64,000 bases of DNA from Paramesorhizobium leguminum (GTDB taxonomy: Bacteria > Pseudomonadota > Alphaproteobacteria > Rhizobiales > Rhizobiaceae): NCBI RefSeq assembly GCF_003217235.1, contig NZ_QJTF01000002.1, positions 148,415 to 212,414 of the forward strand, read 5' to 3'. The position numbers and the translations under genes are program-made. The notes beneath the pieces are model-generated. The model was not told the DNA's origin, ran no database searches, and was given only the letters and a program-made list of their open reading frames with translations. Position 1 is the first letter of the stretch. Every line of letters begins with the position of its first letter. Of this stretch, positions 23,988 to 31,900 are shown piece after piece.

Positions 23988-24998
23988 CTATTTCGCGGCC
24001 AGCGGCACCATCTGCGCCACCGGCCTGCCGTCAATCTTGTTGCGATATTCCTTGTAAGCGGCGACAAGCATGTCCTCGTCACGGAACTTCGGCTTCCACC
24101 CGAAGGCAGCGAAGGCGCGTGATGTGTCTCTCACACAATATTCATCGGCGATCAGATACTGCTCGGGATCCATCACCGGCTTGTCGATAGCATCCAGCAG
24201 CTTGAGCGTAGCCTTGACCGCGAAGGCAGGCGTCGGCAGCAGAATCGATTTCGAGCCCGCCTGTTTGATCAGCCCCCCAAGCAGCGCGCGCACCGAAGGC
24301 GGGCTCGACGAGCCGAGATTATAAGCGTCATTCGGCACGCCGTGCTCGCAGGCGAGGCGCGCGATTTCCGCGCAATCATAGACGGAAATGAACTGGTAAG
24401 GGTTCTTGCCCGAGCCGATCATCGGCACAGGAAAATTGCGGTCAACGAGCTTGAACAGCTTTTCCAGAATGCCGAGACGGCCAGGACCGATGATCAGCCG
24501 CGGGCGCATGATCGAGATGTTCATGCCACGCGCGCGCCAATCGGCGGCAAGCGCCTCCGTCGCGGCCTTCGACTTGCCGTATTCACCCAGCGGCGCAATC
24601 GGATGGTCCTCCGTCTGCGGCGAGACGACAGTATGGCCATAGACCATATCGGTGGTGAACTGCACCAGTTTCGAAGCTCCCGCCCGGTCCATGGCGCTCA
24701 TGATATGGGCGGCGCCGTGATAATTGACCGGCCAGAAGAATTCATGCCGCTTGGCGCGCACCTGCAGCGGCGAGAGCATCTTGGCGGCGAGATTATAGAC
24801 CATGTCATCCGGCTGGAGGCCGATCGCGTTCACCTGCACTTCGCTGGTGACATCGCAATGGACGAACCGCGCGTTGCCGTAATGCGGCAGTTCGGACCGG
24901 ACGATATCCGCGACGACGACCTCCTCGCCCCGCGCTACCAGATCATGCGCCAGATAGCGGCCGACAAAACCGTCGCCGCCGAAGATGATATGTCTCAT
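23988..24998 (-). CDS. NAD-dependent epimerase/dehydratase, extended SDR
   Basis: The 336-residue protein has the nucleotide-binding loop IIFGGDGFVGRYLA at the start and the catalytic Y-x3-K in GEYGKSKAATEAL; TTDMVYGHTVVSPQTED supplies the active-site Thr. It would oxidise, reduce or epimerise a sugar donor. The open frame reaches 25292 inside the next gene; the ATG at 24998 with GGGGGA upstream is the true start. In the set with DprE1-like and UbiA-like genes it is the best candidate for the reducing (DprE2-like) step, although DprE2 itself is a shorter SDR. Confidence 0.82.
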   Translation of the reverse strand: MRHIIFGGDGFVGRYLAHDLVARGEEVVVADIVRSELPHYGNARFVHCDVTSEVQVNAIGLQPDDMVYNLAAKMLSPLQVRAKRHEFFWPVNYHGAAHIMSAMDRAGASKLVQFTTDMVYGHTVVSPQTEDHPIAPLGEYGKSKAATEALAADWRARGMNISIMRPRLIIGPGRLGILEKLFKLVDRNFPVPMIGSGKNPYQFISVYDCAEIARLACEHGVPNDAYNLGSSSPPSVRALLGGLIKQAGSKSILLPTPAFAVKATLKLLDAIDKPVMDPEQYLIADEYCVRDTSRAFAAFGWKPKFRDEDMLVAAYKEYRNKIDGRPVAQMVPLAAK

Positions 24999-25018
24999 GA
25001 TTTCCCCCGCTGTTCTGT

Positions 25019-25441
25019 TTATTTTGCACCGGCTTCGGCATGAACCGCCGCAGAAGCCGCCGCGCGGCCATGCCCGCTCTGGGCGATCAGCACTGTGCCG
25101 ATGCAGATAAAGGCGATACCGGCGATTTTCAGAGTTCCGAGCTCTTCCTTGAACAGGGCCCACGCGAAAACAGCGACCGCCACATAGGCGAGACTCAAGA
25201 ACGGATAGGCGAAGGAGAGATCGACTTTCGACAAAACGTACAGATGGGAGGCCATCGAGATGACAAAGACCGTAAGCCCTGCGAATACCCACGGATTGAA
25301 CAGTATTTGGAACATGCGCTGGATAAGCGTATCCGCGCTGAAGCTGATGGGTCCGAGCGAGATCATGCCGTATTTGAGCAGTATCTGCGCCGCGGCATTG
25401 GTCATCACCGTAAACAGAATAAAAGGAATATATTTTGTCAT
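25019..25441 (-). CDS. Small EamA/SMR-like membrane transporter (ArnE/F-like)
   Basis: The 140-residue protein has four hydrophobic segments (IPFILFTVMTNAAAQILLKYG, PWVFAGLTVFVISMASHLYVL, FAYPFLSLAYVAVAVFAWAL, TLKIAGIAFICIGTVLIAQS), the topology of small multidrug-resistance proteins and of the ArnE/ArnF lipid-sugar flippases. The AAQILLKYG motif in helix 1 and the PFLSLAYV motif in helix 3 resemble the latter. Start ATG 25441; a GTG at 25450 is also open. It may flip a polyprenyl-linked sugar made by its neighbours; this is inferred from context. Confidence 0.72.
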   Translation of the reverse strand: MTKYIPFILFTVMTNAAAQILLKYGMISLGPISFSADTLIQRMFQILFNPWVFAGLTVFVISMASHLYVLSKVDLSFAYPFLSLAYVAVAVFAWALFKEELGTLKIAGIAFICIGTVLIAQSGHGRAAASAAVHAEAGAK

Positions 25442-25461
25442 CGCACCCACCCGTTTGCTAC

Positions 25462-25512
25462 AGCATGACCCCGAAAAATTTGGCCTTTTCGGATAAGATC
25501 ATGCGGCTAAAA
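25462..25512. repeat. GCATGATC...GATCATGC hairpin repeat, copy 1
   Basis: CAGCATGACCCCGAAAAATT, TGGCC, TTTTCGG and AAGATCATGCGGCTAAAAC form a hairpin; the other copies in the window are at 25651-25702, 25718-25766 and 51504-51552. Confidence 0.85.
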
Positions 25513-25650
25513 CAAATACTGTCGCTACACCAGGCATGTTGAGAAGCCGCAAAGCGATTGTCTACAATTCGAACAATCCGCAATTCTCACTTGCAATCCG
25601 GCTTCCCGATTGCAATTCGCATTCATGTGCCCTTGGGTCAAGCGAGCATT

Positions 25651-25702
25651 AGAGCATGATCCCGAAAAGTTGCAGACTTCCAGGTAAGATCATGCGGCTA
25701 AA
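25651..25702. repeat. GCATGATC...GATCATGC hairpin repeat, copy 2
   Basis: AGAGCATGATCCCGAAAAGT, TGCAG, ACTTCCAGG and AAGATCATGCGGCTAAAG. It is followed directly by a third copy after GCTAACCCCGTTAGG. The 313-bp gap between the SMR-like and oxidase genes holds these repeats and no visible gene. Confidence 0.85.
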
Positions 25703-25717
25703 GCTAACCCCGTTAGG

Positions 25718-25766
25718 TGCATGATCCCGAAAAGTTGCAGACTTCCGGGTAAGATCATGCGGCTAG
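25718..25766. repeat. GCATGATC...GATCATGC hairpin repeat, copy 3, overlapping a gene end
   Basis: TGCATGATCCCGAAAAGTTG ... AAGATCATGCGGCTAGAAC. The stop codon of the minus-strand oxidase at 25755 lies within it; its last residues (LVLAA) are read from the repeat edge. Confidence 0.85.
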
Positions 25767-27071
25767 AACTAACCCCGTTCTTTGCCAGAAATTCGATGAA
25801 AATGCGGGGTCGCGCATTTCCTCCAGTTTTCTCCACTCCGGAAAAGACGCGGCGAAGGTTTCCGCCGACATTCTTTGGTCCTTGTAGGGATTGACCCGGC
25901 CGCCCGCGTTCACCGTCAGCCGGTCGAGTTCGCACAGAAGCGTCAGCGTCTTCGCGCCGCGATTGGGGAAATCGAGCGTCAGCGTATAGCCCGCGCGCGG
26001 AAAGGACAGAAGCCCCGGCGAGGCAACCGGCCCGAACCGTTTCAGCACCGTCAGGAAGGATGCCTGCCCTGCCCGGCGCGTCGCCTCCAGCATGTCCGGT
26101 ATCGCCGCTCGCGCCTGAGGTTCCGGAATGACGCTCTGGTGCTGGTAAAGCCCTGCCGGACCATAAAGCCGGTTCCAGTCGCGTACCCCGTCAAGCGGAT
26201 AGAAGAAGCTTGCATAGCCCGTCAGATGCGGTCCCGCATTCTTACCTTTTAGATAATGATAGGCGGAGTTGAAAAGCTTGAGGCTTGGCCGACTGACCGC
26301 CGAAAATGGCAATTCGAACGGCACACGGAGCCGCGCGGAGCGGTTGTCAGCGTTGAAATTGCCGTTGGCGGCATGGTTTCCCGTGATCAACAGCCCGCGC
26401 CCGGCATGGCGTCCGCCAGCAAGCTGGTCGATCCATGCCACAGCATATTCATTCTCCTCGTCCGCCTTTTCAGCCAGCGCAAAGAATTCATCGAGATCGG
26501 CAAAGGGCGTGACCCGCTCCTCTATATCGAGCGAAGTGACGCGCATCAGCCGGATGCGGGCCGTCACGATCAAGCCGGTCAGCCCCATTCCCCCGATGGT
26601 CGCGGCGAAAAGCGCCGGGTTTTCACCCGGCGAGCAATTGCGCAGCACCCCATCCGAACGCAGGAGCGTGAGCCTATCCACATGACAGCCGAAGGTGCCG
26701 CGCCGGTGATGGTTCTTACCATGCACGTCGTTGGCAATCGCCCCTCCCAGCGTAACGAAGCGCGTACCCGGCGTTACGGGCAGGAAAAAACCATGCGGCG
26801 CGGCAAAGGCGATTATGTCAGCGAGAAGCACGCCCGCTTCCGCCTCCAGGATGCCGCTCTCCCCGTCGAAACCGAGTATTCGGCCCGCCGGGCGCATCCC
26901 GATAAGCGTACCACCATCATTATGGCAGCTATCGCCATAGGAGCGTCCATTGCCGAAGCCGAGCAACGCGCCCGCCGCCACCTCGCCGCTTCTCAGCATC
27001 CGCTCCGCTTCAATAAACGAAACCGCCTGCCGCGGCCTTCGCTCTATGCGGCCGAAGCTTTCAAGCGTCAC
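25755..27071 (-). CDS. FAD-binding oxidoreductase, DprE1-like (decaprenyl-phosphoryl-ribose 2-oxidase family)
   Basis: The 438-residue protein has a PCMH/VAO FAD fold: LLGFGNGRSYGDSCHN, LEAEAGVLLADIIAFA, FVTLGGAIANDVHGKNHHRRGTFGCHV (the HGKNHH loop typical of DprE1), and a C-terminal cap with PYKDQRMSAETFAASF. DprE1 oxidises polyprenyl-phosphate ribose at C2 in arabinan biosynthesis; homologues serve Nod-factor arabinosylation in Azorhizobium. It starts with GTG at 27071 overlapping the TGA of the HAD-UbiA gene (GTGA), so the two are translationally coupled. The C-terminus ends in a repeat element. The actual sugar and acceptor here are unknown. Confidence 0.85.
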   Translation of the reverse strand: MTLESFGRIERRPRQAVSFIEAERMLRSGEVAAGALLGFGNGRSYGDSCHNDGGTLIGMRPAGRILGFDGESGILEAEAGVLLADIIAFAAPHGFFLPVTPGTRFVTLGGAIANDVHGKNHHRRGTFGCHVDRLTLLRSDGVLRNCSPGENPALFAATIGGMGLTGLIVTARIRLMRVTSLDIEERVTPFADLDEFFALAEKADEENEYAVAWIDQLAGGRHAGRGLLITGNHAANGNFNADNRSARLRVPFELPFSAVSRPSLKLFNSAYHYLKGKNAGPHLTGYASFFYPLDGVRDWNRLYGPAGLYQHQSVIPEPQARAAIPDMLEATRRAGQASFLTVLKRFGPVASPGLLSFPRAGYTLTLDFPNRGAKTLTLLCELDRLTVNAGGRVNPYKDQRMSAETFAASFPEWRKLEEMRDPAFSSNFWQRTGLVLAA

Positions 27072-28525
27072 CAGTTCACCCCAGCCAGCACCAGCATCGC
27101 CGCGCCGATCAGCACCATTATGAGGCTGCGCCAGTCGCCGAGCAGGAATACGACCGGATCATCATGCATTTCCTCGCGCCGCGCCAGAATCCATATGCGC
27201 AAATTGATGTAGAGAACGATCGGGCAAAGCGGCCAGATCATCCAGGGGTGGGCATAAAGGCTCGCGACGGACTGGCTGTCCACGTAGAGCGCCAGCACCA
27301 GCACCGCGCCGAAGGCGGACGCCACACCGCTCTGCGCAATGATCTCGCGATCGATGGCGCGATACCCCCTGCCGGCCAGCTTGGCTTTTTCTTCCGGCGG
27401 CGAACTTGTCAGCTCGACATAGCGTTTCACCAGCGAGAGCGACAGGAAAAAGAAAATGGAGAAGGCGAGCAGCCAGAACGAGTCCGGCGTGGCGGTGGCG
27501 GCAACGCCCGCCAGCAACCGCAGCGTATAAAGCCCCGCCAGCACCAGCACATCGATGAGCAGCATCCGTTTCAGTGCCGCCGTGTAGGCGGTGGTGACAA
27601 CAAGATAGAGCGTGAGGACCAGCATGTACCGGGCCGGCAACAGCAGGGCCAGGCCATAGGCCAGCGCCAGCAGCGCTATCGCAGCGCCAATACCGAACGG
27701 GATGGAAAACGCACCGCTGGCGAAGGGACGGGCCTTCTTGCGCGCATGCCGCCGGTCCAGCTGCAGGTCGAACAGATCGTTGACGATATAGATCGACGAC
27801 GCGGCGGCGCAAAACGAAACAAAGGCAATCGCCGCGTGGATGACGACATTCACCGAAAACAGGTCGTGGGCAAGAAGCGGTGGAACGAACACAAGCGTGT
27901 TCTTTATCCATTGATGCGCGCGCAGCATTTTCAGAATGCCATGAAGCCCCGTGCGCGGCGCCGGGAAATAGCCTCCTGCCTCGCCATCGCCGCCATGCTT
28001 GCGATGCCACGCCCGCGCGGCCCTGTCGGGTGCGACGACGATGGCCTTGCGCGCATTGCTGAAAATAGTGATATCGGCGCGTGAGTTGCCCGCATAGTCG
28101 AAGCCGCGCTCGCCAAACGCTTCCACCAGCATTTTCAGCTTGTTGCCCGCGGCAAGGTTTCGGATCCGGCTTGTCGAATAGACCGCATCGAAAATGCCCA
28201 GGTGCTTCGCCACCGCTTCGGCGAAAGATGTGGCGGAGGCGGTGGCAAGAACCAGCCTGCGCCCCCCCGCATGTTCGCGCTTCAGGAAATCGAGAAACTC
28301 CAGCCGGTAGGGAAGCGTCGAGGCATCGATCATGACGCGCTCGGCGATTTCATGCTTCAGCCACGCCCTGCCTCGCAAGGCCCACACCGGAAGCAGGAAG
28401 ATGTAGAGAATGTTCTTCTTCAAAAGCAGGAAGATGCCTTCCCACAAAAGATCCGTTGCAATCAGGGTGCCGTCGAGATCGACAGCCAGCGGTACTGTCT
28501 CTACCTTGCTACGCGCATTCATCAT
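27068..28525 (-). CDS. HAD phosphatase fused to UbiA prenyltransferase (polyprenyl-phosphate phosphoribosyltransferase-like)
   Basis: The 485-residue fusion has an N-terminal HAD domain, about 1-190 (AVDLDGTLIATDLLWEGIFL with D-x-D, RRLVLATASATSFAEAVAKH, and a late GNSRADITIFSNA segment in place of GDS-x3D), then a UbiA domain from about 205: RAHQWIKNTLVFVPPL, SIYIVNDLFDLQLDRRHARK (the NDxxDxxxD metal site) and eight or so membrane helices. UbiA relatives such as Rv3806c make decaprenyl-phosphoryl-5-phosphoribose from PRPP; the fused HAD could remove the 5-phosphate, which is inference. The oxidase gene overlaps its end. Double ATG at 28525/28522. Confidence 0.87.
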   Translation of the reverse strand: MMNARSKVETVPLAVDLDGTLIATDLLWEGIFLLLKKNILYIFLLPVWALRGRAWLKHEIAERVMIDASTLPYRLEFLDFLKREHAGGRRLVLATASATSFAEAVAKHLGIFDAVYSTSRIRNLAAGNKLKMLVEAFGERGFDYAGNSRADITIFSNARKAIVVAPDRAARAWHRKHGGDGEAGGYFPAPRTGLHGILKMLRAHQWIKNTLVFVPPLLAHDLFSVNVVIHAAIAFVSFCAAASSIYIVNDLFDLQLDRRHARKKARPFASGAFSIPFGIGAAIALLALAYGLALLLPARYMLVLTLYLVVTTAYTAALKRMLLIDVLVLAGLYTLRLLAGVAATATPDSFWLLAFSIFFFLSLSLVKRYVELTSSPPEEKAKLAGRGYRAIDREIIAQSGVASAFGAVLVLALYVDSQSVASLYAHPWMIWPLCPIVLYINLRIWILARREEMHDDPVVFLLGDWRSLIMVLIGAAMLVLAGVNW

Positions 28526-28689
28526 TCCTACCCTGCTCCCCCACGTTCAGCTTTTTAATAGCGAACAACAAGAAAACAAAGGATGAAATGCGTGTGGGGA
28601 AACTATCAGCTCGTGCGATTATTCATGAGTGATCGAAGCAGGAGGAATATCAAGCAGATAGGCAATGGCAATATAAATATATTGCCTTA

Positions 28690-28722
28690 TTCCCCTACTG
28701 CCCTACTGCCCTACTGCCTTAA
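28690..28722. repeat. GGGCAGTA octamer repeat (minus orientation)
   Basis: About three TACTGCCC units end at the stop codon of the minus-strand periplasmic-protein gene (TTAATT at 28719). One-sided copy of the family described at 45911-46043. Confidence 0.85.
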
Positions 28723-28982
28723 TTGATCTTCGCCTTGCCGCCTGTAATCTCGATGGTCTCGCTGCCCGTCAGCGCCTGACGGTCGCCATTGGGAAAGGTG
28801 ACGAAGCAGCCGGAAGGGCAAAAATCCACCGTTTCGCTCGGCGCGATGACCAGATCGCTCTTGGTCGACCCTTCTGTGACGACAAGGGTGCGCGGCTCGC
28901 TGTCCTTATTGACGGCGCTGGCTGCCAGCGCGGCGCTGGAACCGATTGTGGCCAGAAGCAAAACGGTTGCAAATCTCTTCAT
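28719..28982 (-). CDS. Small secreted protein of unknown function
   Basis: The 87-residue product starts MKRFATVLLLATIGSSAALA, a signal peptide, and leaves a mature part of about 65 residues: a Ser/Thr-rich strand-forming sequence with VDFCPSGCFVTFPNGDRQAL, in which the two cysteines could form a disulfide. The ATG at 28982 has GGGAACG before it. The frame extends to 29066 without a good start. No family is recognised. It is separated from the HAD-UbiA gene by about 190 bases with an octamer repeat. Confidence 0.7.
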   Translation of the reverse strand: MKRFATVLLLATIGSSAALAASAVNKDSEPRTLVVTEGSTKSDLVIAPSETVDFCPSGCFVTFPNGDRQALTGSETIEITGGKAKIN

Positions 28983-29103
28983 TTCGTTCCCGGTGTCGCC
29001 ACCGCCCCTTTGCAGCGAAAGGCTGCTTCCAGTTTGCACAGGCATTCCCCGCCCATTTCCAGACACAATTTATAGTCTGCGATCTGAACGGCAACTGAAC
29101 ATA

Positions 29104-31653
29104 TCAATTTCTTGTCCCGGTGACATTGGTCTTCGTTCCCACCTTCACGGTTTTGGTCTTTTCATCGCTCTCTTCACCGTTGCGGTCGGCGAGGGCCTCG
29201 GCGATTGCCTCTATATGCTCCATGCGCAGGTGAATATCTGTCTGCGGGAACGGGATTTCGATCCCTTCCGCCGCGAACTTCTCCATGATCTGGAAGCGCA
29301 AGTCATTCTGCACGTTCGCGCCGTTGGATATGTCGGCAAGAAACACGCGAAGCTCGAAATCAAGCGAGGAAGCGCCGAACGCCTTGAAGGCGACGAAAGG
29401 TTCTGGATTTTTCAGCACCTGCGGATGCGAGCGCCCAATCTCCAAAAGCGCCGCATGAACCTTTCTGGGATCGCTGCCATAGGCCGCCCCCACGGGTATA
29501 TCGACGCGGCCAAGCTTGTTGCGATAAGTCCAGTTGGCGACATTGGCGTTGATCAGCGATGAATTTGGAACGATGATCGACTGGCGCTGGAAAGTTTCCA
29601 CCTCCGTGGCGCGTACGCTGATCTTCTTGACGATGCCGCCGACGCCGCCCGCCTCCACCCAATCGCCCACCTTGATCGGCCGCTCCACCAGCAGGATGAG
29701 TCCGGAGACGAAATTCTGCACGATGTTCTGCAGACCGAAACCGATACCGAGCGAGAGACCGCCGGCGATCAGCGCCAGGTTGGAAAGATTGACGCCTGCA
29801 GCAGATATGCCCACCAGCGCCGCCAGCGCCAGGCCGACATAGCCGATGACGGTGCGGATGGAATTGCGCACGCCGGAATCGACCCGCCCGCGCGCCATCA
29901 CGCTGCCATCGAGCCAGTTCTGGAACCAGCGCGTGAGGAAATAGCCGGCGACGAAGAGTAGAAGCCCGGTGAAAATTCCCGTGAACGAGATGGAGAAACT
30001 GCCGATCTGGAATCCGGTCAGCAACCGGAGGAACCAGGTCTGCAATTCCGACCATTGGAAGCCCAATTGTAGAAGGATCAGCGGAATACCCACCAGGAGA
30101 ACGGCGATATTGATAAGGATGCCCGCAACCAGCCCGAGCTGGTCAAGCGAGGCCTCGCTCGTGCCGAAACGCTGCTGCATGGCGCGCCCGATGGAGGTGC
30201 CTCCGAACGCATGTTCATCCGTGATTGCCCGGGCGGTGAGGAAGCCCAGATACATCGTCACCAGAAACGCGCCGTTGACGACGATCTGTTGCGAGGCGAA
30301 GCGGGCAAGCCCGATATAGCCGAGCAACGCCGCGACGATCGGGAACAACCCCAGGCAGATGAGAAACAATCGCAATGCCTTTGGCCACGGCTTGGCCGCG
30401 CCTGTCTCCTCGTCCTCGAACGGCTTCACCCACGCAATGGCGATGATGAGAAGCCCCCCGAGCACTGTCGCCAACAGGCTTTTCGCCACCGTCAGCGACA
30501 GGGGCGATACCAGGATCTGGTTGACCGTGTTCAGGAAATAATCGAGGCCATTGATCAACGCGGTCGCCGTGATGAGGAAGGTGAGCACCCGCGCGGGCCT
30601 GGACGCGATGCGCACCAGCCGCCAGTTCGGCATGTCCGCGCACAACACCGCCTTCGCCAGCCTGTGGATGAAATAGACAATGAGGATGACCGTGAACAGC
30701 GACGACAGCATCGCCGCGATGTCAGGACGCAGCACATTGAAATAGTCGAGAAGATAATAGGTTGTCCCGAGGAAGACAGCCGCGGCCGCCGTAGGAATGA
30801 GCGTGGACCAGAAAGCGGCGGAAAGCCGGCTCAGATAGGACGGAGCCTCAACGGTGACATCACGGCTGAGAAAAAACCTGCCTAGAAAACGGCGTGCGCC
30901 GAAACGCAGCACCAGCGCGGCGCACAGCGCGAGGAATGCAGCCGCCAAAAACGGCTTGAACTTGAAGAAAAGAACGAAGCGCCACCAGGATGATACCACC
31001 CGCCCGAGCGTCTGGGCCTCTGCGCCTGCGGCGCCCGCTACCTCGCTGCCCAGCGCATAATTGATATCGACACGCTGCGACAGGGTACGCGTGAACAGAT
31101 TGCGGCGCATTTCGCCGATCCGCTCGATCATCTGGTTGGCGGTGAGAGAGGTATCCTCCGTCTCCCCGATCATGGCGTTGATCTGCGCCTTTTCCGTCGT
31201 CAGCTTGTTGCGCTCGTCGGTAACGATTTCAGGCTCGGCTGGCTGGTCTTTGGCTGGTGCCGGTCCGAGCTGCTCCAGCCGCGCATTGATCTCCGCCAGC
31301 CTTGGCCGGAATGCCAGCCCCGCACCCAGCAGCTTCTTCGCCGTATCTTCCAGGCTGATACGCAGGTTTACCAGCGCTTCGTCGTTGGTCGCCGCCTTGT
31401 TGAGCGTATTGGCAAAATCAGCGGTCTGCTTTTTAAGCGAGTCGATGACCGGCCGTTCCTGATCGACGATACTCTGCGGTACTGTGGCAACCGGCGGCGG
31501 GGCGGTGACCGCCTGCGCCAGCACCTGGCCCGCAGGAACAAGCAACGCAAGGAACATCGCGAAAATGAACAGAACTCTCGAGGATTTGTTTGAAATTATC
31601 AATTTATCGTTCCGCAGTTTCTGCCGGGCAACCAGGCTTGAGTGTGCCGTCAA
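29104..31653 (-). CDS. Large MscS-type mechanosensitive channel with periplasmic domain (DUF3772-like)
   Basis: The protein (up to 849 residues) has a signal-like segment (VLFIFAMFLALLVPAGQVLA, residues 28-47), a periplasmic coiled region to about 215 (DSLKKQTADFANTLNKAA), several membrane helices, and the MscS core: the pore-lining helix LALIAGGLSLGIGFGLQNIV and the beta domain VGDWVEAGGVGGIVKKIS, IVPNSSLINANVANWT. It would open on membrane tension during osmotic downshock. The longest frame begins at a TTG (31653); TTG at 31602 is another choice, so the start is uncertain. It is divergent from secDF; the 247-bp spacer shows no other gene. Confidence 0.88.
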   Translation of the reverse strand: MTAHSSLVARQKLRNDKLIISNKSSRVLFIFAMFLALLVPAGQVLAQAVTAPPPVATVPQSIVDQERPVIDSLKKQTADFANTLNKAATNDEALVNLRISLEDTAKKLLGAGLAFRPRLAEINARLEQLGPAPAKDQPAEPEIVTDERNKLTTEKAQINAMIGETEDTSLTANQMIERIGEMRRNLFTRTLSQRVDINYALGSEVAGAAGAEAQTLGRVVSSWWRFVLFFKFKPFLAAAFLALCAALVLRFGARRFLGRFFLSRDVTVEAPSYLSRLSAAFWSTLIPTAAAAVFLGTTYYLLDYFNVLRPDIAAMLSSLFTVILIVYFIHRLAKAVLCADMPNWRLVRIASRPARVLTFLITATALINGLDYFLNTVNQILVSPLSLTVAKSLLATVLGGLLIIAIAWVKPFEDEETGAAKPWPKALRLFLICLGLFPIVAALLGYIGLARFASQQIVVNGAFLVTMYLGFLTARAITDEHAFGGTSIGRAMQQRFGTSEASLDQLGLVAGILINIAVLLVGIPLILLQLGFQWSELQTWFLRLLTGFQIGSFSISFTGIFTGLLLFVAGYFLTRWFQNWLDGSVMARGRVDSGVRNSIRTVIGYVGLALAALVGISAAGVNLSNLALIAGGLSLGIGFGLQNIVQNFVSGLILLVERPIKVGDWVEAGGVGGIVKKISVRATEVETFQRQSIIVPNSSLINANVANWTYRNKLGRVDIPVGAAYGSDPRKVHAALLEIGRSHPQVLKNPEPFVAFKAFGASSLDFELRVFLADISNGANVQNDLRFQIMEKFAAEGIEIPFPQTDIHLRMEHIEAIAEALADRNGEESDEKTKTVKVGTKTNVTGTRN

Positions 31654-31900
31654 GCACCGTTCACAAGCAAAACGGGCACAATCATGGCACCGCGTATAGG
31701 TCAGATATAGGCAAGCGACATGAATCGGAATAGCAGAAATCCCTGTTAAGCGCTGGAAACAAGCGATATTTTCTTGTCCACTGGCGATTGGGTGTTTATG
31801 GAGAAGGAAATCCCTGACAGGGAAATCAGAACATCTGCGCCCGTCGATATCTTCGGGGCAATCTCCGGATTGGGCGAGCGCGATTTACCGGATCGGCAAT

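Noticed and set aside
22650..24122. Open frame of 490 codons on the plus strand
   Set aside because: Antisense to the class III aminotransferase; composition is that of a shadow.
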